From Planotetraspora mira (lineage in GTDB: Bacteria > Actinomycetota > Actinomycetes > Streptosporangiales > Streptosporangiaceae), in NCBI RefSeq assembly GCF_016863275.1, contig NZ_BOOO01000042.1, forward strand, positions 62,001 to 126,000: a stretch of 64,000 nt of DNA, read 5' to 3'. The translations under genes were made by a program, and so were the position numbers. Of the stretch, positions 40,841-49,230 are shown in pieces; positions within the stretch are counted from its first letter, which is position 1; each line of letters opens with the position of its first letter. The notes beneath the pieces were generated by a model, which saw only the letters and a list, made by a program, of their open reading frames with translations, was not told the origin of the DNA and did not search any database.

Positions 40841-41104
40841 TTGCGTAGACTCGTGGCTATGAGCGCCGGGCATGCGCATGAGGAGCTTCATCACCTGGTG
40901 GATCGGCTATCGCCGGACCAGGCGCGTCGCCTCCTGCGCTTGGTGAAGACAGATCCCGCCTTGGCTGAGGTGGCGGAGGAACAGCCGTCTGAGCCGGTTC
41001 GTCGTCGAAGGTTGTCGATCGCGGGGATCGGTGCCTCCGGTGAAGGGGATCTATCAGAACGGGTCGAAGATCTGCTGGCGGAGCGGTTCAATCGGTCAAC
41101 GTGA
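40841..41104 (+). CDS. VapB-like antitoxin
   Basis: An 87-residue antitoxin of a PIN-type pair: helix ELHHLVDRLSPDQARRLLRLVK, acidic linker, and a C-terminal stretch RRRLSIAGIGASGEGDLSERVEDLLAERF. That ending is characteristic of antitoxins that wrap the VapC active site. The TTG at 40841 has GGGAGA about 7 nt before it; an ATG at 40859 has none. The stop overlaps the toxin's GTG start by 4 nt, the usual translational coupling. Confidence 0.8.
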   Translation: MRRLVAMSAGHAHEELHHLVDRLSPDQARRLLRLVKTDPALAEVAEEQPSEPVRRRRLSIAGIGASGEGDLSERVEDLLAERFNRST

Positions 41105-41526
41105 CTGCCACACTCCTGGACACCGGCCCTTTGATCGCTGTCGTCGATCGGGATGACAAGCACCACGCTTCATGCGTGCGCCTCCTCGAGGAGCTGGAGG
41201 GGCCGCTCCTGTTGCCTCCAACCGTTTTGATCGAGGCTGGGTGGACCATCAACAGGCACATGGGGCCTCGCGTGCATGCGCAGTTTCTTGATCTGGTGAC
41301 CGAGGAGTTCGAACTAGTCGACCTGTTGTCGGCCGATGTCCGACGGATGGCAGAACTCGTCCGCGCTTACCGAGATGCTCGGCTGGACCCCGCTGACGTG
41401 TCTGTGGTTGCCATCGCAGAACGACTGGATGTCACTCAAATCGCGACGCTCGACCGCCGGGATTTCACATTCATCCGACCTCGGCATGTGCCAGCGTTCA
41501 CGCTTCTCCCGGAACTGCTTGGCTGA
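41101..41526 (+). CDS. vapC: PIN-domain RNase toxin
   Basis: A 141-residue PIN-domain protein. The four acidic residues of the metal site are visible: LLDTGP (Asp), LIEAGW (Glu), DPADVSVVAIAE (Asp) and ATLDRRDF (Asp). VapC toxins cleave tRNA or rRNA and stop translation when the antitoxin is lost. Base use is less GC-rich than in neighbouring core genes. The stop codon lies about 8 nt before the first tRNA-like repeat, at an island border, where such modules often act as stabilisers. Confidence 0.88.
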   Translation: MTATLLDTGPLIAVVDRDDKHHASCVRLLEELEGPLLLPPTVLIEAGWTINRHMGPRVHAQFLDLVTEEFELVDLLSADVRRMAELVRAYRDARLDPADVSVVAIAERLDVTQIATLDRRDFTFIRPRHVPAFTLLPELLG

Positions 41527-41533
41527 CCTGGGC

Positions 41534-41587
41534 CTTCGTGTGTAGAGCGGGTGACGGGAATCGAACCCGCGCTGTCACCTCGGGAAG
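41534..41587 (-). repeat. tRNA-Gly-like 3' end, copy 1 (candidate attachment site)
   Basis: Read on the minus strand, 41587 to 41546 gives TTCCC (anticodon-loop-like), the T-arm GCGGGTTCGATTCCCGT and acceptor strand CACCCGCT. The 5' half of a tRNA is missing. The T-arm and acceptor parts closely match copies 2 (43203-43247) and 3 (58859-58883). Flanking bases (CTTCGTGTGT) are also shared with copy 2, and part of a terminator arm (GACCTGGGC, 41525-41533) with copy 3. All copies point the same way. Confidence 0.65.
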
Positions 41588-41756
41588 TGTGCCGATCGCG
41601 CCTCGTAGCGGCGCCGACCTGGGCGTCAGGCCGGTTATGAGTGACTGTGGATTCCCTTGTCGCCCCGGTTAACGGCGTCTATTGCCCAACGAGCAGACTG
41701 TGCCCGTTTCGAGGAGAATGCTTATGGTTCAAACGTAATCACATGCCGGGGGAGAC

Positions 41757-42476
41757 GTGCGCCTGCAGCAGGAAACGCTGGTCATGCGGGGGCCGTATCG
41801 GATCGTGGGCTTGTGGGTGCGTGTGGTCCTTCTGGTCGTGCTGCTCTGGGGCGCTCTTTTAACCGTTCTCAGCGCGAATCCCCGGGAGCGTTCTGCCACG
41901 GACTTCCAGGCGGCGCTACGCGCTGGGCAGATCACGTATGTGATCTACGAGGCCAGTGATGATCACTTGCGTGGTTTGCGCTGGTCCAGTGGCCCTCTGT
42001 TCTGGTACCAGGCGAAAGAGCCGTCGACGCTGACCTATATGAGGCGCGATCTGATGGACGATCTCAGCGCGGTGGCTCCACGTCCGGTGGTGCGGTGGGG
42101 TTCAAGCGACGACGGCGAGGGGCTGTTTCCTGATTGGCCGTTCCAGGTTCCCGTTCCGCACGTGGGCTGGCTGGTCAAGGTGGCATGGATCGCCACGTTC
42201 GTGATCATGATCGGTACGGCACGGCCCCGTCTGGGCAATCGGTGGGCGTGGTTCTGGCTTTTCACGGTCGGAGACATCGGTGCCATCTTGTTCCTGTTCT
42301 TCGAGCCTCGTGCGGTGTGGCGCGGGCTCGGACCCCAGGGACCTGCCTCTGGCCGGATGGCCGGCGGTCAAGGTTGCCTGATGGCCATCTGCCTTCAATT
42401 CCTGATCGCTGCCTTCGCCGCTGTGGAGATCTTTGGCGGGGTGCAGACCCTGTTCGAGGTGCTGGCGCGTTCCTGA
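41757..42476 (+). CDS. membrane protein of unknown function
   Basis: A protein of up to 239 residues: TM1 (VVLLVVLLWGALLTVLSA), an external domain of about 90 residues with FQAALRAGQITYVIYEASDDHLRGLRW and RPVVRWGSSDDGEGLFPDW, then TM2-4 (WLVKVAWIATFVIMIG; AWFWLFTVGDIGAILFLFF; LMAICLQFLIAAFAAVEIF). The GTG at 41757 is very close to its G-rich stretch; the ATG at 41784 is an alternative. Codon use is less GC-biased than the core. It lies between tRNA-like copies 1 and 2. No family is recognised. Confidence 0.6.
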   Translation: MRLQQETLVMRGPYRIVGLWVRVVLLVVLLWGALLTVLSANPRERSATDFQAALRAGQITYVIYEASDDHLRGLRWSSGPLFWYQAKEPSTLTYMRRDLMDDLSAVAPRPVVRWGSSDDGEGLFPDWPFQVPVPHVGWLVKVAWIATFVIMIGTARPRLGNRWAWFWLFTVGDIGAILFLFFEPRAVWRGLGPQGPASGRMAGGQGCLMAICLQFLIAAFAAVEIFGGVQTLFEVLARS

Positions 42477-42536
42477 ACAAGGATGAGCCCGCGCCCAGGT
42501 GGTGGGCCTATCCACTCACGTCTACGGCCGGCAGGA

Positions 42537-43073
42537 TCACGATTCCGGCTCGGGCGCACGTTCTGGAGAGGATGCATGCGCGTTGTCGGCCACGACACCG
42601 AGAGGCACGCCACGCAGGCTGAGCAGCATGAGAACGGCACAGCCCCCGGTGAGCGCTATGTCGGCGACGTTGCCGACGAACAGGCCGCCATAGTCGATGA
42701 AGTCGACGACGTGCCCCTGGGCGAAGCCGGGAGCGCGGAAGAGCCGGTCGAGCAGATGGGAGGCGGCGCCGCCCAGCAATGCGGCCAGCACGATGGTCCA
42801 GGCGGTCGATTGCAGCCGACGCGCGACATACAGGATGACGGCGACCGCGGCGGCCGCGGCCAGGGTGAACACCCACGTCGACCCCTCGCCGATCGAGAAC
42901 GCGGCACCGGGGTTCAACAACAGCCGAAACCGGATCACCTGCGGGATCACCGTGATGTGCTCGCCGTCCGAAAGCGCCGAGATCGCCCAGAACTTGGAGA
43001 TCTGGTCTGCGAGCAGAACTATTGCGGCCAGCGTGAGCATCCACCCATATCGCCGGAGTTCCAGCCTCGTCAC
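42537..43073 (-). CDS. lspA: lipoprotein signal peptidase LspA (signal peptidase II)
   Basis: A 178-residue protein with four membrane segments. Expected LspA motifs are present: LLADQISKFWAI in TM1, LNPGAAFSIG, LLDRLFRAPGFAQGHVVDFIDYGG and the catalytic-aspartate segment FVGNVADIAL. LspA cleaves lipidated prolipoproteins. The segment before the first catalytic Asp, normally GGALGNLIDR, reads GGAASHLLDR, so the conserved Asn is His. That change and the island position suggest an accessory copy. It is convergent with the unknown membrane protein gene. Confidence 0.92.
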   Translation of the reverse strand: MTRLELRRYGWMLTLAAIVLLADQISKFWAISALSDGEHITVIPQVIRFRLLLNPGAAFSIGEGSTWVFTLAAAAAVAVILYVARRLQSTAWTIVLAALLGGAASHLLDRLFRAPGFAQGHVVDFIDYGGLFVGNVADIALTGGCAVLMLLSLRGVPLGVVADNAHASSPERAPEPES

Positions 43074-43191
43074 CCGCGAACCTCGTTCCTTCCCGACACC
43101 TCTAACCCCGCAATCTATGACCTTCTAGCATCGAATCGATCGAAACGGCCCTCAGCGGAGCATGCAGTACAAGGCGGCGGCATCCTGCCGG

Positions 43192-43247
43192 GTCTTCGTG
43201 TGTGGAGCGGGTGGCGGGAATCGAACCCGCGCCGTCTACGTGGGAAG
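43192..43247 (-). repeat. tRNA-Gly-like 3' end, copy 2 (candidate attachment site)
   Basis: On the minus strand, 43247 to 43203 reads a TTCCC loop, T-arm GCGGGTTCGATTCCCGC and acceptor strand CACCCGCTCCA including an encoded CCA. Its last 25 nt are identical to copy 3 at 58859-58883. No complete cloverleaf can be drawn upstream. The rest of the 324-nt region between lspA and the P450 gene shows no gene. Confidence 0.7.
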
Positions 43248-43397
43248 TCTTCAAACAGCATGTGCTCTGAGCTGCAGAAACGCTGACCTGGTTACCTCCC
43301 TGTTCTGCGCCCCTGATTCGCCTGTTGACGGTCGACATGGCATTTCATACGTTGCGCGTGGGCCTTCCCCTGGTGCCCGGAACCGGAAGGGGTTGCG

Positions 43398-44630
43398 ATG
43401 ACCACCGAGCTGGATCCGAACGGAACTTGGCCGGATATCGTGCCGGGACCACTTGCGACGCCGTCACCGGAGTTCGCCCGCAGGCGGGAGTCGGGGCCGC
43501 TGGAGCCGGCACCCATGCCCAGCGGCGACCGTGTCCCAGTGGCCGTCAGGTACGAGGACGTCCGGGCCCTGCTGGCCTCGCCCACCTCCAGCCGCAACCT
43601 GCGTCTGCCGGGGTTGCCGCGGTTCGTGAGCGGCGTCGGCATCGACGACGACCCGGACGCGCTGATCAATCAGGACCCGCCGGACCACACCCGCTACCGC
43701 CGGATCATGCACGGCACCTTCACCCCGCGCCAGATCGAACCGTGGCGCCCTCGCATTGCGAAGATCGCCCGAGAGCTCCTCGACGGCTTGGGCGACGACT
43801 TCGATCTGGTCGAGGGATACGCGCTGCAGTTACCAGGCCGCGTCATCTGCGAGATGCTCGGCGTGCCGATGGACGACTACGAGCAGTTCGTCCGGTGGAC
43901 GGACATGTTCCTGACCACCTCCACGGCCACCGAGCAGGCGCGTTACGAGGGCTACACCGAATTCATGGCCTATGCCGCGGAACTGGTCGCCCAGCATCGG
44001 GCCGAGCCCGGCAGGGACCTCATCGACCTGCTCATCCAGGCCAGGGACGAGGATGACCGGCTGTCAGAGGGCGAGCTCGTCAACACCGTCTTCTCTCTCA
44101 TCACGGCCGGTCACGAGACGACGGCATCGATGATCGGCCGTGGGGTCTTCCGGCTGCTTCTGCATCCCGGACAGTGGGCCGAGCTGGTCGCGGACCCGGC
44201 CCTGGCGGCGACCGCCGTCGAGGAGATCCTGCGCTTTGACGGGCCACCCGCCAGTGCCTTCATGCGGCGGATCACGGAAGACACCGATGTCCCCGGCGGC
44301 TCGCTGAGCGCGGGGACGGTCGTGATGCCGAACCTGAACGCGGCCAACCACGACCCGCAGGCGTTTCCCGACCCGGGCAGGTTCGACATCCACCGCTTCA
44401 CCGACCACCCTCCCAACCCGCATGTGGCATTCGGTTACGGCCCACACCGTTGTCTGGCCGCCAGCCTCGCCAGGGTCGAGCTCACCGAGGCGATCAGAGC
44501 TCTGGTCATGCAGCGGCCCACTCTCCGTCTGACGATTTCGCCCGACGCGGTGACCTGGACCGATGGTCTGGTCTACCGGCCGGTCGCCATGCCCGTCACC
44601 ATCGGAGGTCGAAGTAGAGGCCAGGCGTAG
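43398..44630 (+). CDS. cytochrome P450
   Basis: A 410-residue class I bacterial P450. Visible landmarks: DPPDHTRYRRIMHGTFTPR (helix C), the oxygen-activation helix LITAGHETTASMI, the ExxR pair EEILR, and the heme loop AFGYGPHRCLAASLAR with the Cys ligand. Position after the cysteine reads LAASLAR where LGxxLAR is usual (Gly to Ala). It would hydroxylate a secondary metabolite or xenobiotic, using an external ferredoxin; no ferredoxin gene is adjacent. It lies in the island after tRNA-like copy 2. Confidence 0.95.
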   Translation: MTTELDPNGTWPDIVPGPLATPSPEFARRRESGPLEPAPMPSGDRVPVAVRYEDVRALLASPTSSRNLRLPGLPRFVSGVGIDDDPDALINQDPPDHTRYRRIMHGTFTPRQIEPWRPRIAKIARELLDGLGDDFDLVEGYALQLPGRVICEMLGVPMDDYEQFVRWTDMFLTTSTATEQARYEGYTEFMAYAAELVAQHRAEPGRDLIDLLIQARDEDDRLSEGELVNTVFSLITAGHETTASMIGRGVFRLLLHPGQWAELVADPALAATAVEEILRFDGPPASAFMRRITEDTDVPGGSLSAGTVVMPNLNAANHDPQAFPDPGRFDIHRFTDHPPNPHVAFGYGPHRCLAASLARVELTEAIRALVMQRPTLRLTISPDAVTWTDGLVYRPVAMPVTIGGRSRGQA

Positions 44631-44705
44631 GAACCGCGGTGGTCGGCGATCGGAACGGCATCGTGGAAACAAAGCTCCGCGATGCCGTTCCGACAGGGCC
44701 ACTGT

Positions 44706-45347
44706 TCAGCTCGAACCGACGCCGCGGTCTTCGCGTCGCATGTCTCCGACGCCGGGGGTTCCCGCACCCAGGCCGTAACGCAGGAGCACAGCGCCTGTGG
44801 ACGAGGTGACGGGTGGTTCGAGGAGCATCAGGTTGGCAGGCACCACACCACCGTCGAACACCTTCTTGCCGACACCGAGCACGAGGGGGAAGAGCCACAG
44901 GTCGAGCCGGTCGAAGAGGCGCTCGTGCAGGAGGGTTTGCACCAGGTTCAGGCTTCCGATCACGTGGACGTGCTCGTGCTTGTCACGCAGTTCGTGCACG
45001 GCGCTCACCAAGTCGGGTGCCAACTGCGTCGAGCCCGCCCAGTCCAGATCCGGGTTGCCTCGCGAGGCGACGTACTTCGGGAGGCTGTTGAACAGCGTGG
45101 CGATCCCGCCGTCGACGCCGTCGACCTGGTTCGGCCAGAACGCGGCGAAGATGTCGTAGGTCTTGCGGCCCAGCAGCAGGGCGTCCATGCCCTCCATTCC
45201 GGCACCGACGTGCCGGCCGACCGTCTCGTCGAACAAGGGCGCCTGCCATCCCCCGAACGGAAAGCCGTCGGGATCCTCCTCGGAATCACCCGGCGCCTGG
45301 CCGACCAGGTCGAGCGTCGCGAACAGGTCGATGTGGATTGTGCCCAT
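44706..45347 (-). CDS. dihydrofolate reductase family protein (RibD C-terminal-like)
   Basis: A 213-residue DHFR/RibD-C-fold protein: IHIDLFATLDLVGQAPG, LLLGRKTYDIFAAFWP, VHVIGSLNLVQTLL, and LFPLVLGVGKKVFDGG. It is a second member of the family seen at 23288-23884 but only distantly similar. An NADPH-dependent reductase role is likely; the substrate is unknown. It is convergent with the P450 gene, 75 nt away. Confidence 0.87.
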   Translation of the reverse strand: MGTIHIDLFATLDLVGQAPGDSEEDPDGFPFGGWQAPLFDETVGRHVGAGMEGMDALLLGRKTYDIFAAFWPNQVDGVDGGIATLFNSLPKYVASRGNPDLDWAGSTQLAPDLVSAVHELRDKHEHVHVIGSLNLVQTLLHERLFDRLDLWLFPLVLGVGKKVFDGGVVPANLMLLEPPVTSSTGAVLLRYGLGAGTPGVGDMRREDRGVGSS

Positions 45348-45553
45348 GGTGTCCTCCTCCTTGCGTTCCCGGCTTGTTCCGGCACGAACGTAGACCGGCG
45401 TCCGGACGCAAACTCATCGAACGATCGCCGAGGACTCGACCGACAGACGATAGGCGACAGCCGCTACCGGGAGGGCAAGGCTTGTGGGCGTGTCCGCGCC
45501 ACGCCGGCGTCGACGTCCCGTGGCCGAAGGCGACGCGGCCGGTACGACGACGC

Positions 45554-45597
45554 GACCGTACGGGCCGTCCGCCCCAGTAGGGACGGCTCGTACGGTC
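45554..45597. terminator. long hairpin terminator of the sigma factor operon
   Basis: A 17-bp stem with one mismatch (45554-45570 with 45581-45597, arm starting GACCGTACG) closes a 10-nt loop. It lies 33 nt downstream of the minus-strand CU044_5270-type gene and ends that operon. Confidence 0.85.
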
Positions 45598-45630
45598 AAG
45601 CCCGGCTGAGTTCCGGGCGCCGAGTGTGGA

Positions 45631-46731
45631 TCAGAACTTGCCGGCCTTGACGTCGGCCACCGTCACCCGGGAGACCTTGAAGGTGGTCACGGACGAGGGC
45701 TTCTTTCCTGGGGCGCCGACCGCGGAGCGGATCGGCATCCCGGTCTTGGCGTCGATCGTCAGCACCTGTTCGTCGCTGCCGAGGAACAGCGCCCGTCCCG
45801 CCGTGAGGGTCAGCGTGGGCTGCCCGCCGGTCGTCGAATCCTTGACGGTGACATCGGGAATGGTGGAGATCAGGCGGAGCACGCCCGCCCGGATCTTCGG
45901 GTTGGCCGCCCCGCGTGCCAGCGCGTCGACGCTGTTGATCCAGAGATGGTTGTTGATGAGGTTCTGCAGGGCCTTGCCGGTGGGCTGCTTCGGCGGAGTC
46001 GTGACCCCCTTCTGCTTCAGAATGCGCGCCTCTTCGGCCAGGGCCTTGTCCCATGCCGCCTTCTGCTCGGCGGGGCTGAGGCCCAGCCCGAACGGGTTGG
46101 GCGTGGCGTTGACCATCTGCTTCCGAGCGGTGTCGAGGTCGCCCGTCGCCGCGAAGCGCGCCGCCGCCACCTCACGGGCGTTCACGTCCTCGGCGAGGTT
46201 GTCATGACCGGCGATCGCCGCAGGGAGGGCGCTCTCGGCGTCCGTCACGTAGTACTCGCCGCTGTCGGTGTACAGGCTGTAGGTGACGTACGGCGACCTG
46301 CCGTTGACGGTCTGGTTGTTCACGACCAGCGACGCGTCTCCCGACAGGGAGCCGTCACTTGCCTTGATGTCGGTCACCAGGGCCACCAGCTTGATGTTGC
46401 CTGTGGGCGCCTGGGAGGTCGACCCGGCCGGCGCCGCGGGCTGGGGCGTCGACGGGGCGACGACCACGATGGCCGCCGCGGCCGCGAGCGCGCCGATGCC
46501 GGCTCCGATGCTGACCTTGCCCAGAATGCCCAAGCGGCGGTTACGCGTCCCGGAGAGTCTCCCTCTCCGCGCCGGAGCCGCGCCGGCCACTGGAGCCATC
46601 TCCTGCACCTGTGCGGGCTCGGACGCGGCCATCGCTCCTCGCAGCGTCATCCGCGCTCGCTCGTACGCCTCGGGCCGCAGGGGCGCGGTTTCCTTCAGCT
46701 GACTGACCAGGTCCATCTCGTCCACGATCAC
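45631..46731 (-). CDS. CU044_5270-type single-pass membrane protein, coupled to a sigma factor
   Basis: A 366-residue protein with a cytoplasmic N-terminus of about 75 residues (LVSQLKETAPLRPEAYERAR), one membrane helix (IGAGIGALAAAAAIVVVAP), and a large exported domain with YYVTDAESALPAAIAG, ALQNLINNHLWIN and RALFLGSDEQVLTIDAKTGMPI. The family is known from actinomycetes, typically next to RNA polymerase sigma factors, but its function is not established. The GTG start overlaps the sigma factor stop by 4 nt. Topology and coupling are those of an anti-sigma factor, though no anti-sigma domain is recognised. Confidence 0.8.
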   Translation of the reverse strand: MIVDEMDLVSQLKETAPLRPEAYERARMTLRGAMAASEPAQVQEMAPVAGAAPARRGRLSGTRNRRLGILGKVSIGAGIGALAAAAAIVVVAPSTPQPAAPAGSTSQAPTGNIKLVALVTDIKASDGSLSGDASLVVNNQTVNGRSPYVTYSLYTDSGEYYVTDAESALPAAIAGHDNLAEDVNAREVAAARFAATGDLDTARKQMVNATPNPFGLGLSPAEQKAAWDKALAEEARILKQKGVTTPPKQPTGKALQNLINNHLWINSVDALARGAANPKIRAGVLRLISTIPDVTVKDSTTGGQPTLTLTAGRALFLGSDEQVLTIDAKTGMPIRSAVGAPGKKPSSVTTFKVSRVTVADVKAGKF

Positions 46732-47297
46732 TTGCTCTCCTTCACACTGTTGAGATCGGTCAATAGCGCGGCCACTTCCGGCGCGCTCCGAAGCGTCATC
46801 CGGGCCTGATGCAGCAGGCGGCGTGCCGTCCCGGCCGGCATCCGGAGCGCCCGCGCGGCATCGGCGACGGTCAGGTCCTCCCAGGCGACCAGGGTCAGGA
46901 CCTCTCGTTCCTCCGGCCTGAGCTTCGTCAGGGCCGCCCGGAGCACCGCCTGGGTGTCCACGCGGGCGTCCACCGCCGGCCAGGGATCCCACCCGTTCGC
47001 CATGCTCGACACGTCCGGTACGAGATCCTCGGCCGGCCGGGACCGCCAGTAATGCCGCAGCCTGTTCAGTGCCACCCCGTAAAGCCATGGCCGCGCCTCA
47101 CCGAACGAGCGGTCATAGGTCTTCCGGGACTCGAAGGCCGCCACCCACACGTCGCCGAGCAGGTCCTCGGCCGCCTCACGCCCCACCCGCCGCGCGAGGT
47201 AAGCCCCGATCGCACTCTCGTGGCGGCGGATCACCTCCACAAAGGCTTCCTCGTCGCCGGCCAGCGATCTGCCGATCAGTTCTGCATCTGTCGTCAT
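46728..47297 (-). CDS. sigma-70 family (ECF-type) RNA polymerase sigma factor
   Basis: A 189-residue ECF sigma factor. Region 2: FVEVIRRHESAIGAYLARRVGREAAEDLLGDVWVAAFE, with promoter-melting region RPWLYGVALNRLRHYWRS. Region 4: LTKLRPEEREVLTLVAWEDLTVADAARALRMPAGTARRLLHQARMTLR. It has no C-terminal extension. The downstream coupled membrane protein may control it. The ATG at 47297 is the first that gives the usual N-terminus. Confidence 0.92.
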   Translation of the reverse strand: MTTDAELIGRSLAGDEEAFVEVIRRHESAIGAYLARRVGREAAEDLLGDVWVAAFESRKTYDRSFGEARPWLYGVALNRLRHYWRSRPAEDLVPDVSSMANGWDPWPAVDARVDTQAVLRAALTKLRPEEREVLTLVAWEDLTVADAARALRMPAGTARRLLHQARMTLRSAPEVAALLTDLNSVKESK

Positions 47298-47605
47298 GAC
47301 CTTCCTCGACTTTGCTTGCCTTCCGTCCTGCAATTGCCAACTCGCCCCCCAAAGCGTTCAGAGCCGAGGAGAGCGATGCGCGGGCCGGGCCCGTCGGCCC
47401 GCGGCCAGGAATGTCGCTGGGGGTATGGGAGAACCGCTCCTCCGGTCGCTCAACCTGCTCGATCCCGCACCCCGCCGGTCCACGGCGCCACAGGACGGGT
47501 GAGAACGGCTCGCGTAGCCGTGTATCCGCGGCCGGCAAGTCGTTTTCGCAGGTGATGACAGGTTTTGGGTTCGAACCAACGTAGCGCGGCAGCACGAAAG
47601 TCTGA

Positions 47606-47760
47606 GTGGAGGCGTCGGTAAAGACGGGACTCCCGAAGATCGACATCCACGACCTTCGGTACACGGGAAACACGTTCGCGTCGGCCACGGGCGCGACGCT
47701 CAAGAAACCGATGACCCGCGCGGGCCACTCCAGCACGGAAGCGGCCTGCAGAAAGATCAA
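47606..47760 (+). pseudogene. remnant of a tyrosine recombinase (phage-type integrase)
   Basis: About 50 codons match the C-terminal catalytic part of actinobacterial integrases: KTGLPKIDIHDLRYTGNTF with the H-x-x-R pair, then GATLKKPMTRAGHSS, the region of the second catalytic His. The start of the domain and the terminal tyrosine are missing, and the frame runs on into unrelated sequence. In intact enzymes the text reads HDLRHTGNT and ends shortly after with the Tyr. It supports past site-specific integration in this region. The rest of the 587-nt gap between the sigma factor and LysE genes shows no other gene. Confidence 0.7.
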
Positions 47761-47884
47761 GGGCCCGGGTCGGGAATCATCCTCCGGCCCGGGCGTATGC
47801 GGGTCGAGTGACTCATGTCCTGAGCCCGGCCTCCGCGTCGGAAACAAGTTGAGCTCGCGGAAAGCGCGCTGGCACGATCACCGT

Positions 47885-48535
47885 ATGGATCTGGTCGCGT
47901 CCTTGCCCGCTTTCGTGGTCGCTGTCGTGCTGATCTCGGCCTCGCCGGGGCCGGCGATGGCACTGATCTTCCGTCGCGCCGCGCTGCGTGGCTTCACCGG
48001 AGCGGTGCCCACGGTGCTGGGACTGGAGGCGGGCCTGTATGTCTGGGCGCTGTGCGCCGCAGGCGGCCTGGCCGCCCTGGTCGCCGCCTCGGAGGTGGCC
48101 TTCGTCGTCCTCCGCGTGATCGGTGGGCTGTTTCTGCTGTATCTCGGGGTGAAGGCCTGGCGTACGGCCTGGCGCAGCCGCGGGGCCGAAGTCACACCGG
48201 AGGTCGTTGAAGAGGCGCCGTCGCGCAGCGCGCGGGGCTGGTGGGCGGCCTTCGGCGAGGGCATCGTGGTGATGCTCGCGAACCCGAAAGCCGCAGTGTT
48301 CATGATCGCTTTCTATCCGCAGTTCGTGCCGTCGAACCGGCCGCTGTTCACCACCACAGCTCTGCTCGCGCTGGCACAGGTGGCGATCGAGACCGCTCTG
48401 TATCTCACCCTGGCGGCCGTGGTGGGCCGTGCCGGGGCCTGGTTCCGCCGGCCGGTGATCCGTCGTCGCCTGGAAGCTGTCAGCGGCGCCGTCCTCATTG
48501 CCCTGGGCCTGCGCGTGGCCACCTCGACCCACTGA
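47885..48535 (+). CDS. LysE/RhtB family amino-acid exporter
   Basis: A 216-residue transporter with six membrane segments and the family N-terminal signature VLISASPGPAMALIFRRAALRGF. The loop and later segment EGIVVMLANPKAAVFMIAFYPQFV is the conserved LNPKA region. Members export lysine, arginine, homoserine or threonine. The ATG at 47885 gives the normal start; the in-frame upstream sequence belongs to the integrase remnant. Confidence 0.9.
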   Translation: MDLVASLPAFVVAVVLISASPGPAMALIFRRAALRGFTGAVPTVLGLEAGLYVWALCAAGGLAALVAASEVAFVVLRVIGGLFLLYLGVKAWRTAWRSRGAEVTPEVVEEAPSRSARGWWAAFGEGIVVMLANPKAAVFMIAFYPQFVPSNRPLFTTTALLALAQVAIETALYLTLAAVVGRAGAWFRRPVIRRRLEAVSGAVLIALGLRVATSTH

Positions 48536-48619
48536 CCGTTATTGCCTGCGACCTGCGGGCGGTGGGACGAGAGACCGCGTCAGGTATGGCGCGAAGACAC
48601 GCGGCAGGACCGACAGGAA

Positions 48620-49123
48620 TCAGAAGTGGGTGGCGACGCCGTACACCCTGCGCAACTGTGCCATGTCGTGCCGGTCCCGATCGGTCGGTTCGTAGCCCTG
48701 GTGGAAGTGGACCTGCTGCTCGACCGACATGCAGGCGATGGTCACGCCGAGGATCGTGCCGGTGGTGAAGGCGCTGGCGGGATAGGGGAAGACGTCCCCC
48801 TGGTCGTTGGCCGGCTGTACGGCGGAGCCGTCGGGCTGGAAGGTCAGCGGGTGCAGGTCGAGTTCCCGCTCGTCAGGATGGCGCATGACGAACCGGACAG
48901 GCCGTCCAGGGACGATGTCGTGTTTCTCGGCGAACCCGGCGTTCTCCAGGAGCTTGATCAGGGCGGGTTCCTGGGCGGCATCGTGCATCAGGTCCAGGTC
49001 CCGGTGGGGGCGGGTGACCTCGCCGATGAGCGCGTCGATGCCCCAGCCCCCGCCGACCCAGACCCCGCATCCACCGTCGTGGAGCAGCCGGACGATCTCG
49101 ATGACGTCAGTAGCCTTGAACAC
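48620..49123 (-). CDS. nucleotidyltransferase of the LnuA/aminoglycoside-adenylyltransferase type
   Basis: A 167-residue nucleotidyltransferase-fold protein. VWVGGGWGIDALIGEVTRPHRDLDLMHDA carries the GG...W motif and the paired Asp residues of the active site; a third carboxylate is in ELDLHPLTF. Lincosamide and aminoglycoside nucleotidyltransferases have this layout, so an antibiotic-inactivating role is possible, but many relatives are of unknown substrate. It is convergent with LysE and divergent from the second four-cysteine lipoprotein. Confidence 0.82.
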   Translation of the reverse strand: MFKATDVIEIVRLLHDGGCGVWVGGGWGIDALIGEVTRPHRDLDLMHDAAQEPALIKLLENAGFAEKHDIVPGRPVRFVMRHPDERELDLHPLTFQPDGSAVQPANDQGDVFPYPASAFTTGTILGVTIACMSVEQQVHFHQGYEPTDRDRHDMAQLRRVYGVATHF

Positions 49124-49230
49124 GACGGAGACCCTACCTGCCGTCGCTCAATTGGGGCGAGCCATTTGCGCCGGGTGCGGCGTTTGTCGTGGCTCCTGCC
49201 TCTCCATTCATGATTCGCTAGGTTCTGTCT

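Noticed and set aside
47560-47590. A possible tRNA T-loop (GGGTTCGAACC)
   Set aside because: No acceptor pairing, anticodon arm or D-arm can be found around it, and it lies in the decayed integrase region.
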